Positions 51,928 through 60,272 of a stretch of DNA of 60,272 nucleotides are shown one piece after another; position 1 is the stretch's first letter, and every line of letters starts with the position of its first letter. The notes beneath the pieces were generated by a model, which saw nothing but the letters and a program-made list of their open reading frames with translations, had not been told where the DNA came from and did not search any database. A program made the translations under genes and the position numbers. This stretch comes from Clostridiales bacterium (GTDB taxonomy: Bacteria; Bacillota; Clostridia; Lachnospirales; Lachnospiraceae), in NCBI GenBank assembly GCA_018374355.1, contig JAHAFI010000019.1, positions 1 to 60,272 of the forward strand, given 5' to 3'.

Positions 51928-53794
51928 GACCGCTGTGTCTTTTCAGGAAATGATGAGGTTGAATTTGCGTGGATTTAAAGTCTGGTGGAGGGAAAATCCG
52001 CAATTACTGTTATCCATACTGGTATGCGGCGTTGTGGATGCCCTGACACCTTATGCAGGTATTTGGCTGTTAGCTCGTCTTATCGATGAGATTGCGGGAG
52101 GACGCAATCCTCAGACCATTACGGTATATGCGTTGACATTGATGGTTACCACTGCTGTACTCTCGATGGTCGGCGCGGGATTGGACCGGTGGAAGAATGT
52201 TCAGTTAGCCAGTCTTTGGCATATTCAAAATAAAGTGTTTCTTAAAAAACTTCTGAAAATGGATTTTGTAGATGTGGATGATGGACGTGTACAGGACCTT
52301 CGGTCTCAGATCTGGCAAAATACAGATTCAGGAGGCTGGGGATTATATAAGCTGGTTTATAGCTTTGATGAAATCATTCAATCAGTTAGTTCTATTATTG
52401 GGGCAATTGTGCTGACCGCATCTTTGTTTATATTGCCGATCCTGCCAGATAGTGGAAAATTGACGATACTCAATCATCCGGTATTTATTTTTCTTATTGT
52501 TGCAGTCATGCTTGGTGTTACATTTGCCGCACCGCTGTTTTCTGTTAAAGCTGGTTCTTACTGGTTGAAATGTGTGGATGAGAACCAATTGGGAAATCGA
52601 CTATTTGGATTTTGGCTTGGATCTCTGGGAAATGACCGCTCGAAAGCATTGGATATACGTATTTATCGTCAGGATATTCTGAGCAAAAGTAATTTGGCAA
52701 AGTATAACCCGTTTATTCCTTCGTCAAAGATTGCGAAAGCATCAAGGGGAGGAATGGGGGCGTATCATGCTATGTCCGGAGCAGTGTCACAGATATTTGT
52801 TGGAGTTGCATATGTTTTTGTGTGTCTGAAGGCATTGGGAGGAGCTTTTGGTGTTGGTTCAATTGTGCAGTACGTGAGTGCTATTACTGCATTATCCGGC
52901 GGTCTGTCGAAGTTAATCGAGACAATGGGTGATTTAAGAAATAATACTTCTTTTTTGCGTACGGTCTTTGAATTATTAGATGTACCGAATAAAATGAATA
53001 TTGGTGATATGTCTGTTGATTTAAAAAGCAGCGAAAAATATGAAATTGAATTTCGTAATGTTTCTTTTCGTTATCCCGGACAGGATAAATATGCACTGCG
53101 TAACGTATCGATGACATTCCAGGCAGGACAACGGCTGGCTGTAGTGGGTATGAACGGAAGCGGAAAGACCACCTTTATTAAGCTTTTGTGTCGGCTGTAT
53201 GACCCAACTGAAGGTGCAATACTGCTGAATGGAATTGATATACGAAGATATGATTATGCCCAGTACATGGGATTGTTTTCTGTCGTGTTCCAGGATTTTA
53301 AACTGCTCTCTTTCGAGCTTGGTCAAAATATTGCCGGGAGTATGGAGTATGATGCTCAGAAAGCTGCTAGTTGCCTTCACGATTCAGGTTTTGGAATACG
53401 ACTCAAGAAGCTGCCTCATGGCCTTTCAACAGCATTATATAAAGATTTTGAGGAGCAGGGTGTTGATATTTCCGGTGGAGAGGCACAGAAGATTGCGTTG
53501 GCAAGAGCTTTATATAAAGATGCGCCATTCATTATACTTGATGAACCGACGGCCGCACTTGACCCGATTGCAGAGTTCGAGGTATATCGTAAAATGAATG
53601 AAATTACAGGAAACAAGTCGACGGTATTCATCTCACACCGATTGTCTTCCTGTCGCTTTTGCCATGATATTGCAGTATTTCATGAGGGTAAGATGGTTCA
53701 ACGAGGCAGTCATGAGGTGCTGGTGCATGAAAAATCAGGAATGTATTATAAGCTCTGGAACGCTCAGGCACAATACTATGAAGTTAAAGATTAA
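51914..53794 (+). CDS. ABC exporter half (membrane plus ATPase), intact
   Basis: A 626-residue protein. The membrane domain spans about 25-350 with roughly six segments. The ATPase has Walker A VVGMNGSGKTT near 415, signature GVDISGGEAQKIALA near 520 and Walker B FIILDEPTAALDP near 543. It overlaps the broken partner by 14 bases, so the two were built as a heterodimer. Cargo is unknown; peptides or drugs are usual. GGAAGGAGGG precedes the ATG at 51914; an earlier ATG at 51842 has none. Confidence 0.88.
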   Translation: MKKSKTAVSFQEMMRLNLRGFKVWWRENPQLLLSILVCGVVDALTPYAGIWLLARLIDEIAGGRNPQTITVYALTLMVTTAVLSMVGAGLDRWKNVQLASLWHIQNKVFLKKLLKMDFVDVDDGRVQDLRSQIWQNTDSGGWGLYKLVYSFDEIIQSVSSIIGAIVLTASLFILPILPDSGKLTILNHPVFIFLIVAVMLGVTFAAPLFSVKAGSYWLKCVDENQLGNRLFGFWLGSLGNDRSKALDIRIYRQDILSKSNLAKYNPFIPSSKIAKASRGGMGAYHAMSGAVSQIFVGVAYVFVCLKALGGAFGVGSIVQYVSAITALSGGLSKLIETMGDLRNNTSFLRTVFELLDVPNKMNIGDMSVDLKSSEKYEIEFRNVSFRYPGQDKYALRNVSMTFQAGQRLAVVGMNGSGKTTFIKLLCRLYDPTEGAILLNGIDIRRYDYAQYMGLFSVVFQDFKLLSFELGQNIAGSMEYDAQKAASCLHDSGFGIRLKKLPHGLSTALYKDFEEQGVDISGGEAQKIALARALYKDAPFIILDEPTAALDPIAEFEVYRKMNEITGNKSTVFISHRLSSCRFCHDIAVFHEGKMVQRGSHEVLVHEKSGMYYKLWNAQAQYYEVKD

Positions 53795-54001
53795 TCATTG
53801 TCGATAAAATTTAGCTTGGTACAGAAAAATGTAGTTATAGGGAATGAGCTGAATAGGCAGATAAGCTCTCGTGTAGAAACATGGAGTATCCGCTTAGTAT
53901 CTGAGGAGGTTACTGTGAAAGAAAGTAGAGGACAGCCAATAAATGGCGCACTTTAATAAGCTGTCTAATGGCAGCGCAAAAAAGACTATTGTTTTAAAAA
54001 G

Positions 54002-55264
54002 CTAAGAAGCTAATTGCGATTCGGAAATTTTCCCTTCGCGTATAAGAAGTTTCATAGCCTGTTTGATTGCCTTTTCGTTTTGTTTTTCTTTCATAGGTTC
54101 TGGCATATCAATTTTAAATAAATCGGTCGGATTCCATGCTTCTCCAGTAGACAGCATCTGATAGATAGCAGTGAGAATCATCCGGGCGATAGCAATAATG
54201 GCACGTTTTTTGCCACGACGTTTCATAATGCGTTCATATTTTTGTTTGTAGTAAGGAGATTTATCAGATTTCACGGCTGCATGGGCAACTTGCACCAATG
54301 CAGGTTTGAGGTAGACACCGGCACGTGTGATCCTGACAGATTTCTTCTTACCAGCAGATTCATTGTTGCCGGGAGTGAGTCCCGCCCAACAGCATAAACG
54401 TTTGGAATTTGAAAACGGAGTCATATCGGTACCGATTTCAGAGATAACAGTGATTGCACTGTTACGATCAACACCTGGAATGGTACACAGTAACTGGACA
54501 GCATTTTCATATGGAGCAATCAAAGAATTAAGCATAGTGTCTATATCATTTATCATAGATGTGATATAATCCAGATGTGCGCGGACGAGGCGCATACGAT
54601 ATTTTTGGGAATCAGTCATCTGATAGCCTTCGATGGATTCAATGACACTGTCAGACTTCTTCTTTAGGGAACGGAGCAGTCTGGAAGCTATTTCTTCGTG
54701 GTTGATGGAATTGTCAGGTTGTTCAATTAGGTAATCAATAACAGATGTAGCTGATTTCCCGAAGATATCGGAAACTACCGAATCTAATGCGACGTTACAG
54801 ACAGTGAGCGCATTCTGATATCTGTTCTTTTCACTGGTACGGCAGGAAATCAGTTTGTAACGGTATCTTGTAAATTCACGCAGGATACGTATCGGCTTAC
54901 AAGGAATATAACTTCCCGGAACCAGACCTAATCGAAACAAATCCCCAATCCATTTGGAATCTTTCGTATCATCCTTATTGCCTTTGACCGCTTTTACCCA
55001 TTTAGGGTTCGCGATGGTGACGTTTATTCCGTCTTCTAAAAGGTTAAAGACAGGAACCCAGTATTTTCCGGTAGATTCCATACAGACATCGTGACATTGG
55101 TTTTTAACAAGCCATTCTTTGAATTGCAGAATAGAATTGTTAAAGGTGGAAAAACGCTTCTTTTGATACGAAGGCTCCACACCGGAAGTGGTTTTAATGA
55201 TTGTGGCAACGAGAAAAGATTTGTGGACATCGACACCGCAACAGGTTTGATAAACAACTTTCAT
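54002..55264 (-). CDS. IS110 family transposase (DEDD recombinase)
   Basis: A 420-residue protein. The N-terminal RuvC-like DEDD domain shows GVDVHK near residue 12, the Glu of CMESTGKYW near 63, and KDDTKDSKW near 98. A coiled central part is followed by the Tnp2 domain with IPGVDRNSAITVISEIG near 265 and AGLTPGNNESAGKKKSVRIT near 302, which carries the serine nucleophile. Such proteins work with a bridge RNA made from the element's end. The frame is intact, so activity is possible. AAAGGAG precedes the ATG on the minus strand. Confidence 0.93.
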   Translation of the reverse strand: MKVVYQTCCGVDVHKSFLVATIIKTTSGVEPSYQKKRFSTFNNSILQFKEWLVKNQCHDVCMESTGKYWVPVFNLLEDGINVTIANPKWVKAVKGNKDDTKDSKWIGDLFRLGLVPGSYIPCKPIRILREFTRYRYKLISCRTSEKNRYQNALTVCNVALDSVVSDIFGKSATSVIDYLIEQPDNSINHEEIASRLLRSLKKKSDSVIESIEGYQMTDSQKYRMRLVRAHLDYITSMINDIDTMLNSLIAPYENAVQLLCTIPGVDRNSAITVISEIGTDMTPFSNSKRLCCWAGLTPGNNESAGKKKSVRITRAGVYLKPALVQVAHAAVKSDKSPYYKQKYERIMKRRGKKRAIIAIARMILTAIYQMLSTGEAWNPTDLFKIDMPEPMKEKQNEKAIKQAMKLLIREGKISESQLAS

Positions 55265-55411
55265 AATCAGGAACTCCTTTCAAATTAAGATAAAGAAGCC
55301 ATTGACTGTTCCATCACACATTTAACAGAGAAGTTAAAACAATTCTTACTGTACGGTCTAATAGAGCCACTTATTTGTGCTTGAAAGATGGAACTTACAC
55401 GGATTTTTATG
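55265..55411 (-). ncRNA. Candidate IS110 bridge RNA region
   Basis: Upstream of the transposase, GTTCCATC (55308-55315) and GATGGAAC (55387-55394) form a perfect eight-base stem closing a 71-base interior, with TTTAAC/GTTAAA (55321-55326, 55333-55338) inside. In the interior the + strand has GTCTAA at 55356-55361, the same six bases as in the junction word GCTGTCTAA; the minus-strand RNA would pair with that target strand. Confidence 0.45.
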
Positions 55412-55559
55412 CTGTCTAAAACGAAGAAAGTCTTTACGACTCACCTCCCCGTGCTTTGTAGTGTAGCTTCTTTAAGAATTATTTTATCAGTACAGTGGAA
55501 AAGTGAAAGACTTTCATTACTATTTGTGCCGCCGACTTGGCAGCGGAATGGAGATTTTT

Positions 55560-56066
55560 ATGATAAGATTAAGACCCTACAAAGCCTGTGATGCACAGAC
55601 AATAACAAAATGGACAAAAGATGAATATGCTTTTCGTCAATGGAGCGCAGACCGTTAGGAGAAATACCCAATTACTCCCTATGACATGAATATGTATTAT
55701 GATAGAGATAAGAACAATCGCCGTATCTGGGGTATGACCGCATTTGATGATCTGGATATCGTTGGGCATTTCATTATGCGCTTTCCAAATGAACATAGAT
55801 TCGATGAAATTCGATTAGGATTTGTAATTGTTGATGATCAGAGGCGAGGGAACGGATATGGAAAAGAAATGCTTTCTTTAGCTGTTCAGTACGCATTCGA
55901 CTTCCTAAAAGTCAAAAAAATATCATTGGGAGTTTTTGAAAATAATAAAGCTGCTATAAAATGTTATGAATCTTGTGGATTTAAAAAAGTAAAATTGGAA
56001 AACACAGAAAGTTATCATTGTATGGGCGATGTATGGAATTGCATTGAAATGGAGTTACTAACTTAA
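55560..56066 (+). pseudogene. GNAT acetyltransferase with in-frame amber stop
   Basis: A 168-codon reading frame starts at 55560 (MIRLRPYKACDAQTITKWTK) after a GGAGATTT site and is interrupted by TAG at 55656-55658, just after FRQWSADR. It resumes in the same frame as EKYPITPYDMNMYYD, with the acetyl-CoA motif QRRGNGYGKEMLSLAV near residue 99 and AAIKCYESCGFKKV near 130. A single base change from a Tyr codon (TAT/TAC) explains it. A shorter product from the ATG at 55686 would keep the core but lose the first strand. Confidence 0.8.
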
Positions 56067-56093
56067 ACTTCCCACACCAATAAGATGTGTTGT

Positions 56094-57616
56094 ACCTTGA
56101 AAATTCAATACTTCAGCCAATAAAAAAGGCATAAACACCAACCAGATGGTATAATGGAATTGTCGAGAAACCAACAACCATAGGAGGATTTATGCCATGT
56201 CCATTTTACCACAGAATACCAATAAAGAGGTAGCAATTCTTGATTGTGTTCACAGATTTTTTTCCAGCCACCATGTTGGAGACCTTTAAAAAAAATGCAA
56301 CGGAACGAAAGAAAAAGGCGTTCCGGCTATCTCGTTGCTTCGTTACAGACTGGGGAATGTATTTGCCGATCGCAGCATGTATATGCAGATACGCACTGGC
56401 TCCTTCAAAGAAGATTTTTCCAAGAATGCTGTTTATCGCTTTATGAACTCCGCTAAAACGAACTGGCTTAGATTCACTACCATCTTGGCCTCAACCATCA
56501 TTAATGACGAGGTGAAGGAACTCACTGATGAAAAGCGATCTAACGTTTTCATTCTGGATGATACTCTCTTTAATCGTACCAGTTGCAAGAAAACCGAGCT
56601 TAGTTCCAAAGTCTTTGATCATACCAACATGCGATACAAAAAAGGCTTTCGCCTTCTAACGCTTGGATGGAGTGATGGAAACACATTTCTCCCGGTCAAC
56701 AGCTGTCTTATGGCATCCTCAAAAGAGTCAAATATTATCGGTCCACAAAAGGACTTTGATAAGCGGTCGATTGCCGGAAAACGTCGCAAATTAGCACAGA
56801 TGAAAGCAACCGATACCATGCTGCAGCTTTTAGATATGGCTATAACACAGGGAATCACAGCTGAGTATGTCCTTTTTGATAGTTGGTTCTCCAATCCGGC
56901 TCAGCTTACTGCAATCAAGTCCAGAGGTATGGATGTAATAGCCATGGTCAAGAAAAGCAGTCGCATTAACTACGAATATGAAGGACAAAAGCTGAATATC
57001 AAGCAGATCTACGCAAAGAACAAGAAACGCAGAGGAAAGTCAAAGTATCTTCTCTCTGTATCTGTAATGCTCGGGAAAGAGCATCCTATTCCAGCTAAAA
57101 TCGTTTGTGTCAGAAACAAGGCAAATCGGAAAGATTGGCTTGCCTTTGTATGCACAAATCCAGATCTTTCAGAAGAAGAAATCATCCGTATCTATGGCAA
57201 ACGCTGGCAGATAGAAGTCTTCTTCAAGACCTGTAAATCTACCCTCAACTTGGTTGGTGAATGTAGAAGTCTCTCTTATGATGCTCTGACTGCGCATGTA
57301 TCCATTGTGTTTGCAAGATATATGCTGTTGGCACTGGAGCAGAGAAAAGATGAAGACCAACGTACTCTTGGTGAGCTGTTTTTCTTTCTCGTTGATGAGA
57401 TGACTGACATTACTTTTTCTCATTCACTTTGTTTGATTATGGATGCAATGCTTGCAAGCATACAGGAACTTTTGAAACTCAGTGATGAGCAGCTTAATGC
57501 ACTCACCGCTGAGTTTGAATCCAGACTGCCTGAATATCTGAGAAACGCACTACATCGTGGGGAATCTGCGGCATAAATCACTAATTTTGTTAGTTGAAGT
57601 ATTGAATTTTCAAGGT
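56094..57616 (+). mobile_element. IS4-family insertion sequence
   Basis: Perfect 22-base terminal inverted repeats bound the element: 56094-56115 (ACCTTGAAAATTCAATACTT and two more bases) and its reverse complement at 57595-57616. The length is 1523 bases. No target duplication is visible (TGTTGT on the left, GCTAGC on the right), which suggests an old insertion or a rearrangement. Confidence 0.9.
56197..57576 (+). pseudogene. IS4-family DDE transposase with early ochre stop
   Basis: The frame starts at 56197 (MSILPQNTNKEVAILDCVHR) after AGGAGG and meets TAA at 56287-56289, where a Leu codon (TTA) is expected. It then continues in the same frame as KKCNGTKEKGVP to the end. The DDE residues are present downstream: FILDDTLFNR, VLFDSWFS and the signature YGKRWQIEVFFKTCK. 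A restart at a TTG (56335) would lack the N-terminal region, so the element is probably inactive alone. Confidence 0.82.
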
Positions 57617-57650
57617 GCTAGCCCATTTTTGCTATGGGAAGTTTGAGTTA

Positions 57651-57695
57651 CTAAGATAACTCCATTTCAATGCAATCATGATATTTCACGCACTT
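57651..57695 (-). pseudogene. C-terminal GNAT fragment, inverted duplicate
   Basis: On the minus strand the last codons read VKYHDCIEMELS and stop at 57651-57653. Twenty bases (ATTGCATTGAAATGGAGTTA) match the 3' end of the amber-stopped GNAT at 56038-56057 in opposite orientation, and the bases after the stop also match. It lies right after the ABC permease stop codon. Confidence 0.6.
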
Positions 57696-57702
57696 ACCAT
57701 AT

Positions 57703-58545
57703 TTATTTTAAATCTTGCCTTCTGAATATGTGAATTCCCACCCTGCAAAAGAGTATCAGTTCTAACAGGTTAAAAATGCAGAATTCTATATGATATGGAA
57801 AGTTCTTTAAAATAAGGGAATTTGCTTCTTTGAACTCAGGCTCAACCAGCATAGGGGATTCGTACTCCACCTGAGCAAATGGTGAAATCAGAAGATGTGC
57901 GTTTGCTGCAGTTCTTTCAAATCCCCTAATATATAATATATTTTCTACCGTTTCACCGCTTTGCGCATCCATATTATATTCCGACTGTCTTAATGCAGAG
58001 ACCGTATTACCTCCCAGCGTCAGCATAGATATCGTTAGCAAAACCGCAATTCCGAGGCTGAGCAGTTGCTTACGGGCGAGGATTGCAAGCATCGTAAATA
58101 AAGCAGAAATGGTAACGATACAAATGAGACTTATCACAGCATTGATAATAAAAGCCGCATAAGTGATTTCATCGCTAAATTCCAAATGCATCATTGCCGA
58201 ACAGACAAAGACAGAAGCAATGTCCATAAGGAACAAAATCATACCACATGCCGCACTGACAATTACTTCCGTAAGATATATTTGTTTTCTGCTATATCCC
58301 GCTGAAATTTTATTGTTGATTGTACGTGCTTCAAAATCATGGCCTATATGCAGCGGTATCAGTATCGCGAGTATGATACATATTCGAGCTGAATTCATAA
58401 ATAAAAATGTTGTGGTATGTATGGCGAATCCATACATGTTTAACATGATCCCATACACATTCAGGGCAACTACGATCATTATGCCAATCCACAAAATGGG
58501 AGATTTCATCGTTCGCTTTAATTCCATAGATAACAGTTTATTCAT
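57703..58545 (-). CDS. ABC-2 type transporter permease
   Basis: A 280-residue protein with six hydrophobic segments: a first near residues 17-37, an extracellular loop containing DAQSGETVENILYIRG, and a last segment near 252-270. The pattern KISAGYSRKQIYLTEVIVSA near 97 is typical of bacitracin-type (BcrB-like) permeases in Firmicutes. It pairs with the ATPase gene starting 18 bases upstream. GGGAGGA precedes the ATG on the minus strand. Confidence 0.88.
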   Translation of the reverse strand: MNKLLSMELKRTMKSPILWIGIMIVVALNVYGIMLNMYGFAIHTTTFLFMNSARICIILAILIPLHIGHDFEARTINNKISAGYSRKQIYLTEVIVSAACGMILFLMDIASVFVCSAMMHLEFSDEITYAAFIINAVISLICIVTISALFTMLAILARKQLLSLGIAVLLTISMLTLGGNTVSALRQSEYNMDAQSGETVENILYIRGFERTAANAHLLISPFAQVEYESPMLVEPEFKEANSLILKNFPYHIEFCIFNLLELILFCRVGIHIFRRQDLK

Positions 58546-58562
58546 AGCTGTTCTCCTCCCTG

Positions 58563-59243
58563 CTATAAAATATTTTTAAAATAGAACGTCTCAAGATCAG
58601 TGTCCACAATGTCTGATGAAGAAAATTCACGAATCAGTACACCGTTTTTTAAGAAACCATAATCAGTAGCTACTTTTTGTAATTCTCCTAAGATATGGCT
58701 GGATATCATGATCGTAACTCCGTATTTTTGATTCAGGTCTGCAATGATCGAACGCATATCCTTTATTCCTTCCGGATCTAAACCGTTAAGTGGTTCATCC
58801 AGAATCAAAAAATCAGGATTTCCTGCAAGGGCCATTGCTAAAGCCAGTTGCTGTTTCATGCCAAGCGAGTAGTTCATAACCAGTTTTTTACTGTCTTTTA
58901 AATGCACTAATGATAAAAGTTCACTTACTTTTTCTTTTACATTTTTACCGGGACAGCCTGTAATTCGTAATTGATACTTCAAGTTCCCACGGGCGCTTAA
59001 AGTGGGATATAGGGCAGGCGATTCGATGATTGCCCCTACTTTGATATTTTCTGCTTTTGTAACAGAACCTGATGTTTGGTTCTGAAGATTTGACAATATT
59101 CTCATCAAAGTAGTTTTACCGGCGCCATTGTTTCCGATCAATCCGTAAATCGACCCTTTGGGAATATTTAGTGACACCTGATCTAAGGCGACTGTTTCTT
59201 TGTAATGTTTACAGAGATTTTTTGTTTTAATAATAGAATCCAT
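58563..59243 (-). CDS. ABC transporter ATP-binding protein (BcrA-like)
   Basis: A 226-residue ATPase with Walker A GLIGNNGAGKTTLMR near residues 34-48, signature NYSLGMKQQLALA near 128-140 and Walker B PDFLILDEPLNGLDPEG near 147-163. The SLGMKQQL form of the signature is that of bacitracin and lantibiotic self-protection ATPases. With the permease it probably exports or flips a peptide-like or lipid substrate. It is shorter than full BcrA, lacking its C-terminal part. Confidence 0.9.
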   Translation of the reverse strand: MDSIIKTKNLCKHYKETVALDQVSLNIPKGSIYGLIGNNGAGKTTLMRILSNLQNQTSGSVTKAENIKVGAIIESPALYPTLSARGNLKYQLRITGCPGKNVKEKVSELLSLVHLKDSKKLVMNYSLGMKQQLALAMALAGNPDFLILDEPLNGLDPEGIKDMRSIIADLNQKYGVTIMISSHILGELQKVATDYGFLKNGVLIREFSSSDIVDTDLETFYFKNIL

Positions 59244-59321
59244 GTGATCTTCCTTTCTGCTGCAAGCGTTTTTTGATGGCTGCTATGTTTGATAAAATCA
59301 TACGATGGGGTTGGTAAAATA

Positions 59322-59361
59322 GAAAGCTGTAGCGCCTTTACAAGGCTTTCTTTTGGCGCTA
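59322..59361 (+). promoter_or_regulatory. Interleaved stems between the divergent genes
   Basis: GAAAGC (59322-59327) pairs with GCTTTC (59345-59350), and TAGCGCC (59330-59336) pairs with GGCGCTA (59355-59361). The pairs are interleaved, so they either exclude each other or make a pseudoknot. As DNA, the TAGCGCC pair could also be an operator. Confidence 0.4.
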
Positions 59362-59395
59362 AGTTCTCTTTACATGGATGTAAAGGGATATGATC

Positions 59396-59424
59396 TTGCG
59401 GTCAGGCAGATTTTATGGCATACT
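59396..59424 (+). promoter_or_regulatory. Candidate promoter of the HTH regulator
   Basis: TTGCGG (59396-59401) and CATACT (59419-59424) are 17 bases apart, about 40 bases before the ATG at 59464. Confidence 0.4.
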
Positions 59425-59463
59425 GAATTCATATATTATGTGGTTAAAGGACAAGATAAAAAC

Positions 59464-60177
59464 ATGACAGTTGCTGAAATCATAAAACAAACACGCATAG
59501 AATCGAATATGACACAAGAACAATACGGTTTGAAATTTGGAGTAACAAGACAAACCGTATCCAGTTGGGAAAATGCAAGAAGCCTGCCTGACCTTCAAAT
59601 GCTGATCGAGATATGCAATACCTATCATATATCTTTGGATAAGCTCTTGAATGAGGACAAAGAGTTCGTTGACAAAATTGATTATTACAACAAATGCAAA
59701 AAGGTGGTAAAGAAAATATCCGTCTTTTTTATCATTATGTTAGTGCTGTTAGCGGGAGTATTTATCAGATGGAAAATAATTTCCACTGATAGGAATGAAT
59801 CTTTTGCGAATCATGCCCGGCAAATGGGATTTGTCCTTGAAAACGGACGTTACATATTAAAAGAAGATGATGTGCATTTTCTACTGCCGAATCAGAAGCT
59901 TCCTTTTCTAAAAGAAGATTTTTATGTCAAAAACTGTTATGCCGACTTCAAAATTGGTGATGCAGAAATTGGTATTGATATCTATAGCGACAATACTTTT
60001 ACAATCGAATGGAATCATAACCGGTTTTTAAAAGGCAAGATGGATAAAAACGGAGAACCAATGATTGAGGAGATTACTTTGAATCCGAAAGAACATGCAA
60101 TCTATGAAGAAAACATTGTGAAAATCACAGAAATACTACAACGGACATTAAAGATCCATAACGTTGTATATTCTTAG
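59464..60177 (+). CDS. Membrane-anchored HTH transcriptional regulator
   Basis: A 237-residue protein. The XRE-type HTH (residues 5-60: IESNMTQEQYGLKFGVTRQT, then VSSWENARSLPDLQML) is followed by a single membrane segment near 86-104 (VFFIIMLVLLAGVFI) and an extracellular domain of about 130 residues. This layout, divergent from a BcrAB-like transporter, suggests a sensor-regulator of that pump. The ATG at 59464 follows AAAGGAC; an ATG at 59353 would add 37 residues without family support. Confidence 0.82.
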   Translation: MTVAEIIKQTRIESNMTQEQYGLKFGVTRQTVSSWENARSLPDLQMLIEICNTYHISLDKLLNEDKEFVDKIDYYNKCKKVVKKISVFFIIMLVLLAGVFIRWKIISTDRNESFANHARQMGFVLENGRYILKEDDVHFLLPNQKLPFLKEDFYVKNCYADFKIGDAEIGIDIYSDNTFTIEWNHNRFLKGKMDKNGEPMIEEITLNPKEHAIYEENIVKITEILQRTLKIHNVVYS

Positions 60178-60195
60178 GAATAGCAAGCGAGAATC

Positions 60196-60216
60196 CTCGG
60201 TTATTCAATAGCCGAG
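60196..60216 (+). terminator. Hairpin after the HTH regulator
   Basis: CTCGG (60196-60200) pairs with CCGAG (60212-60216), with TATT/AATA inside. No T-run follows, so its terminator role is uncertain. I see nothing coding from 60178 to the window end. Confidence 0.45.
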
Positions 60217-60272
60217 ATGAAAGCGTAAAAAAGTGCATTTCTGCACAAGGATAGAAATGGCTGTGTCCAGCC

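Larger units (their letters stand above)
53960..55419 (-). mobile_element. IS110-family insertion sequence
   Basis: The nine-base word GCTGTCTAA occurs at 53960-53968 and 55411-55419, flanking a single minus-strand transposase. The distance of 1451 bases is normal for IS110 elements, which lack terminal inverted repeats and sit between two copies of a short core that contains CT. The ends proposed here are inferred from that match. The non-coding left end is 147 bases (55265-55411). Confidence 0.65.

Noticed and set aside
1..60272. CRISPR array, tRNA or rRNA genes
   Set aside because: No regularly spaced repeats of CRISPR size and no cloverleaf or rRNA sequence were seen. The three structured repeats are too far apart and vary in length.

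Overview
The window looks like the chromosome of a spore-forming, anaerobic Firmicute, most likely Clostridia of the Lachnospiraceae type (Blautia, Dorea or Mediterraneibacter-like). The grounds are the sporulation genes yqfC and yqfD and a BofC-like gene, the electron-bifurcating transhydrogenase NfnAB, the redox repressor Rex, strong AGGAGG-type ribosome binding sites with several GTG and TTG starts, and lipoproteins with Pro/Thr/Glu-rich linkers. This is inferred from gene content; no ribosomal RNA is present. I saw no tRNA, rRNA or CRISPR array.

Positions 1-15353 are mostly core genome: a partial ABC-F ATPase (minus strand), then rex, the NAD(P)HX repair gene nnr, alr, an EndoA/MazF-type RNase, a CNNM/HlyC-type membrane protein, a YebC regulator, a ClpP-like protease, uppP, ftsK/spoIIIE, a zinc-ribbon/TPR membrane protein, and nfnA-nfnB. 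A 548-base gap follows with a large palindrome. Positions 15765-25982 hold small metabolic and repair genes (AlkD-like, DUF975, split-barrel flavoprotein, phosphatase, rlmH, HAD, dihydrofolate reductase, S51 peptidase, udk, P1 peptidase, ceramidase-like protein, radical SAM protein). Several truncated relics lie among them, which points to local decay.

Positions 26151-45285 contain an SPFH/zinc-ribbon pair, a minus-strand MFS transporter, a lipoprotein, an MNT/HEPN pair next to a second-type RsmH, a phospholipid gene pair (CDP-alcohol transferase and phospholipase D family), a Nif11-like small protein, a PdaA-like deacetylase, cysK, the run yqfC-yqfD-phoH-ybeY, a DUF3048 lipoprotein, a BofC-like protein, and a proline operon proB-DUF896-formyl-THF cycloligase-proA.

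Positions 45286-60272 are an accessory region: a HipA-like kinase with a small partner, a GNAT, a DUF7000 gene, a DUF2500/class D beta-lactamase-like lipoprotein pair, a heterodimeric ABC exporter whose first half is frameshifted, an intact-looking IS110 element with a candidate bridge RNA, a GNAT with an amber stop, an IS4-family element whose transposase has an ochre stop, and a bacitracin-type ABC transporter divergent from a membrane-anchored HTH regulator.

The most interesting non-gene signals are four. (1) A small repeat family at 30177, 35590 and 45351 folds as a closing stem plus one or two inner arms and, in two copies, begins exactly at the predicted transcription start. (2) A 15-base-pair stem at 41819-41880 holds the ribosome binding site and start codon of the BofC-like gene in its loop. 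(3) The IS110 left end has a folded non-coding segment carrying a match to the element's own junction sequence. (4) A large, nested, near-perfect palindrome lies at 15397-15564.
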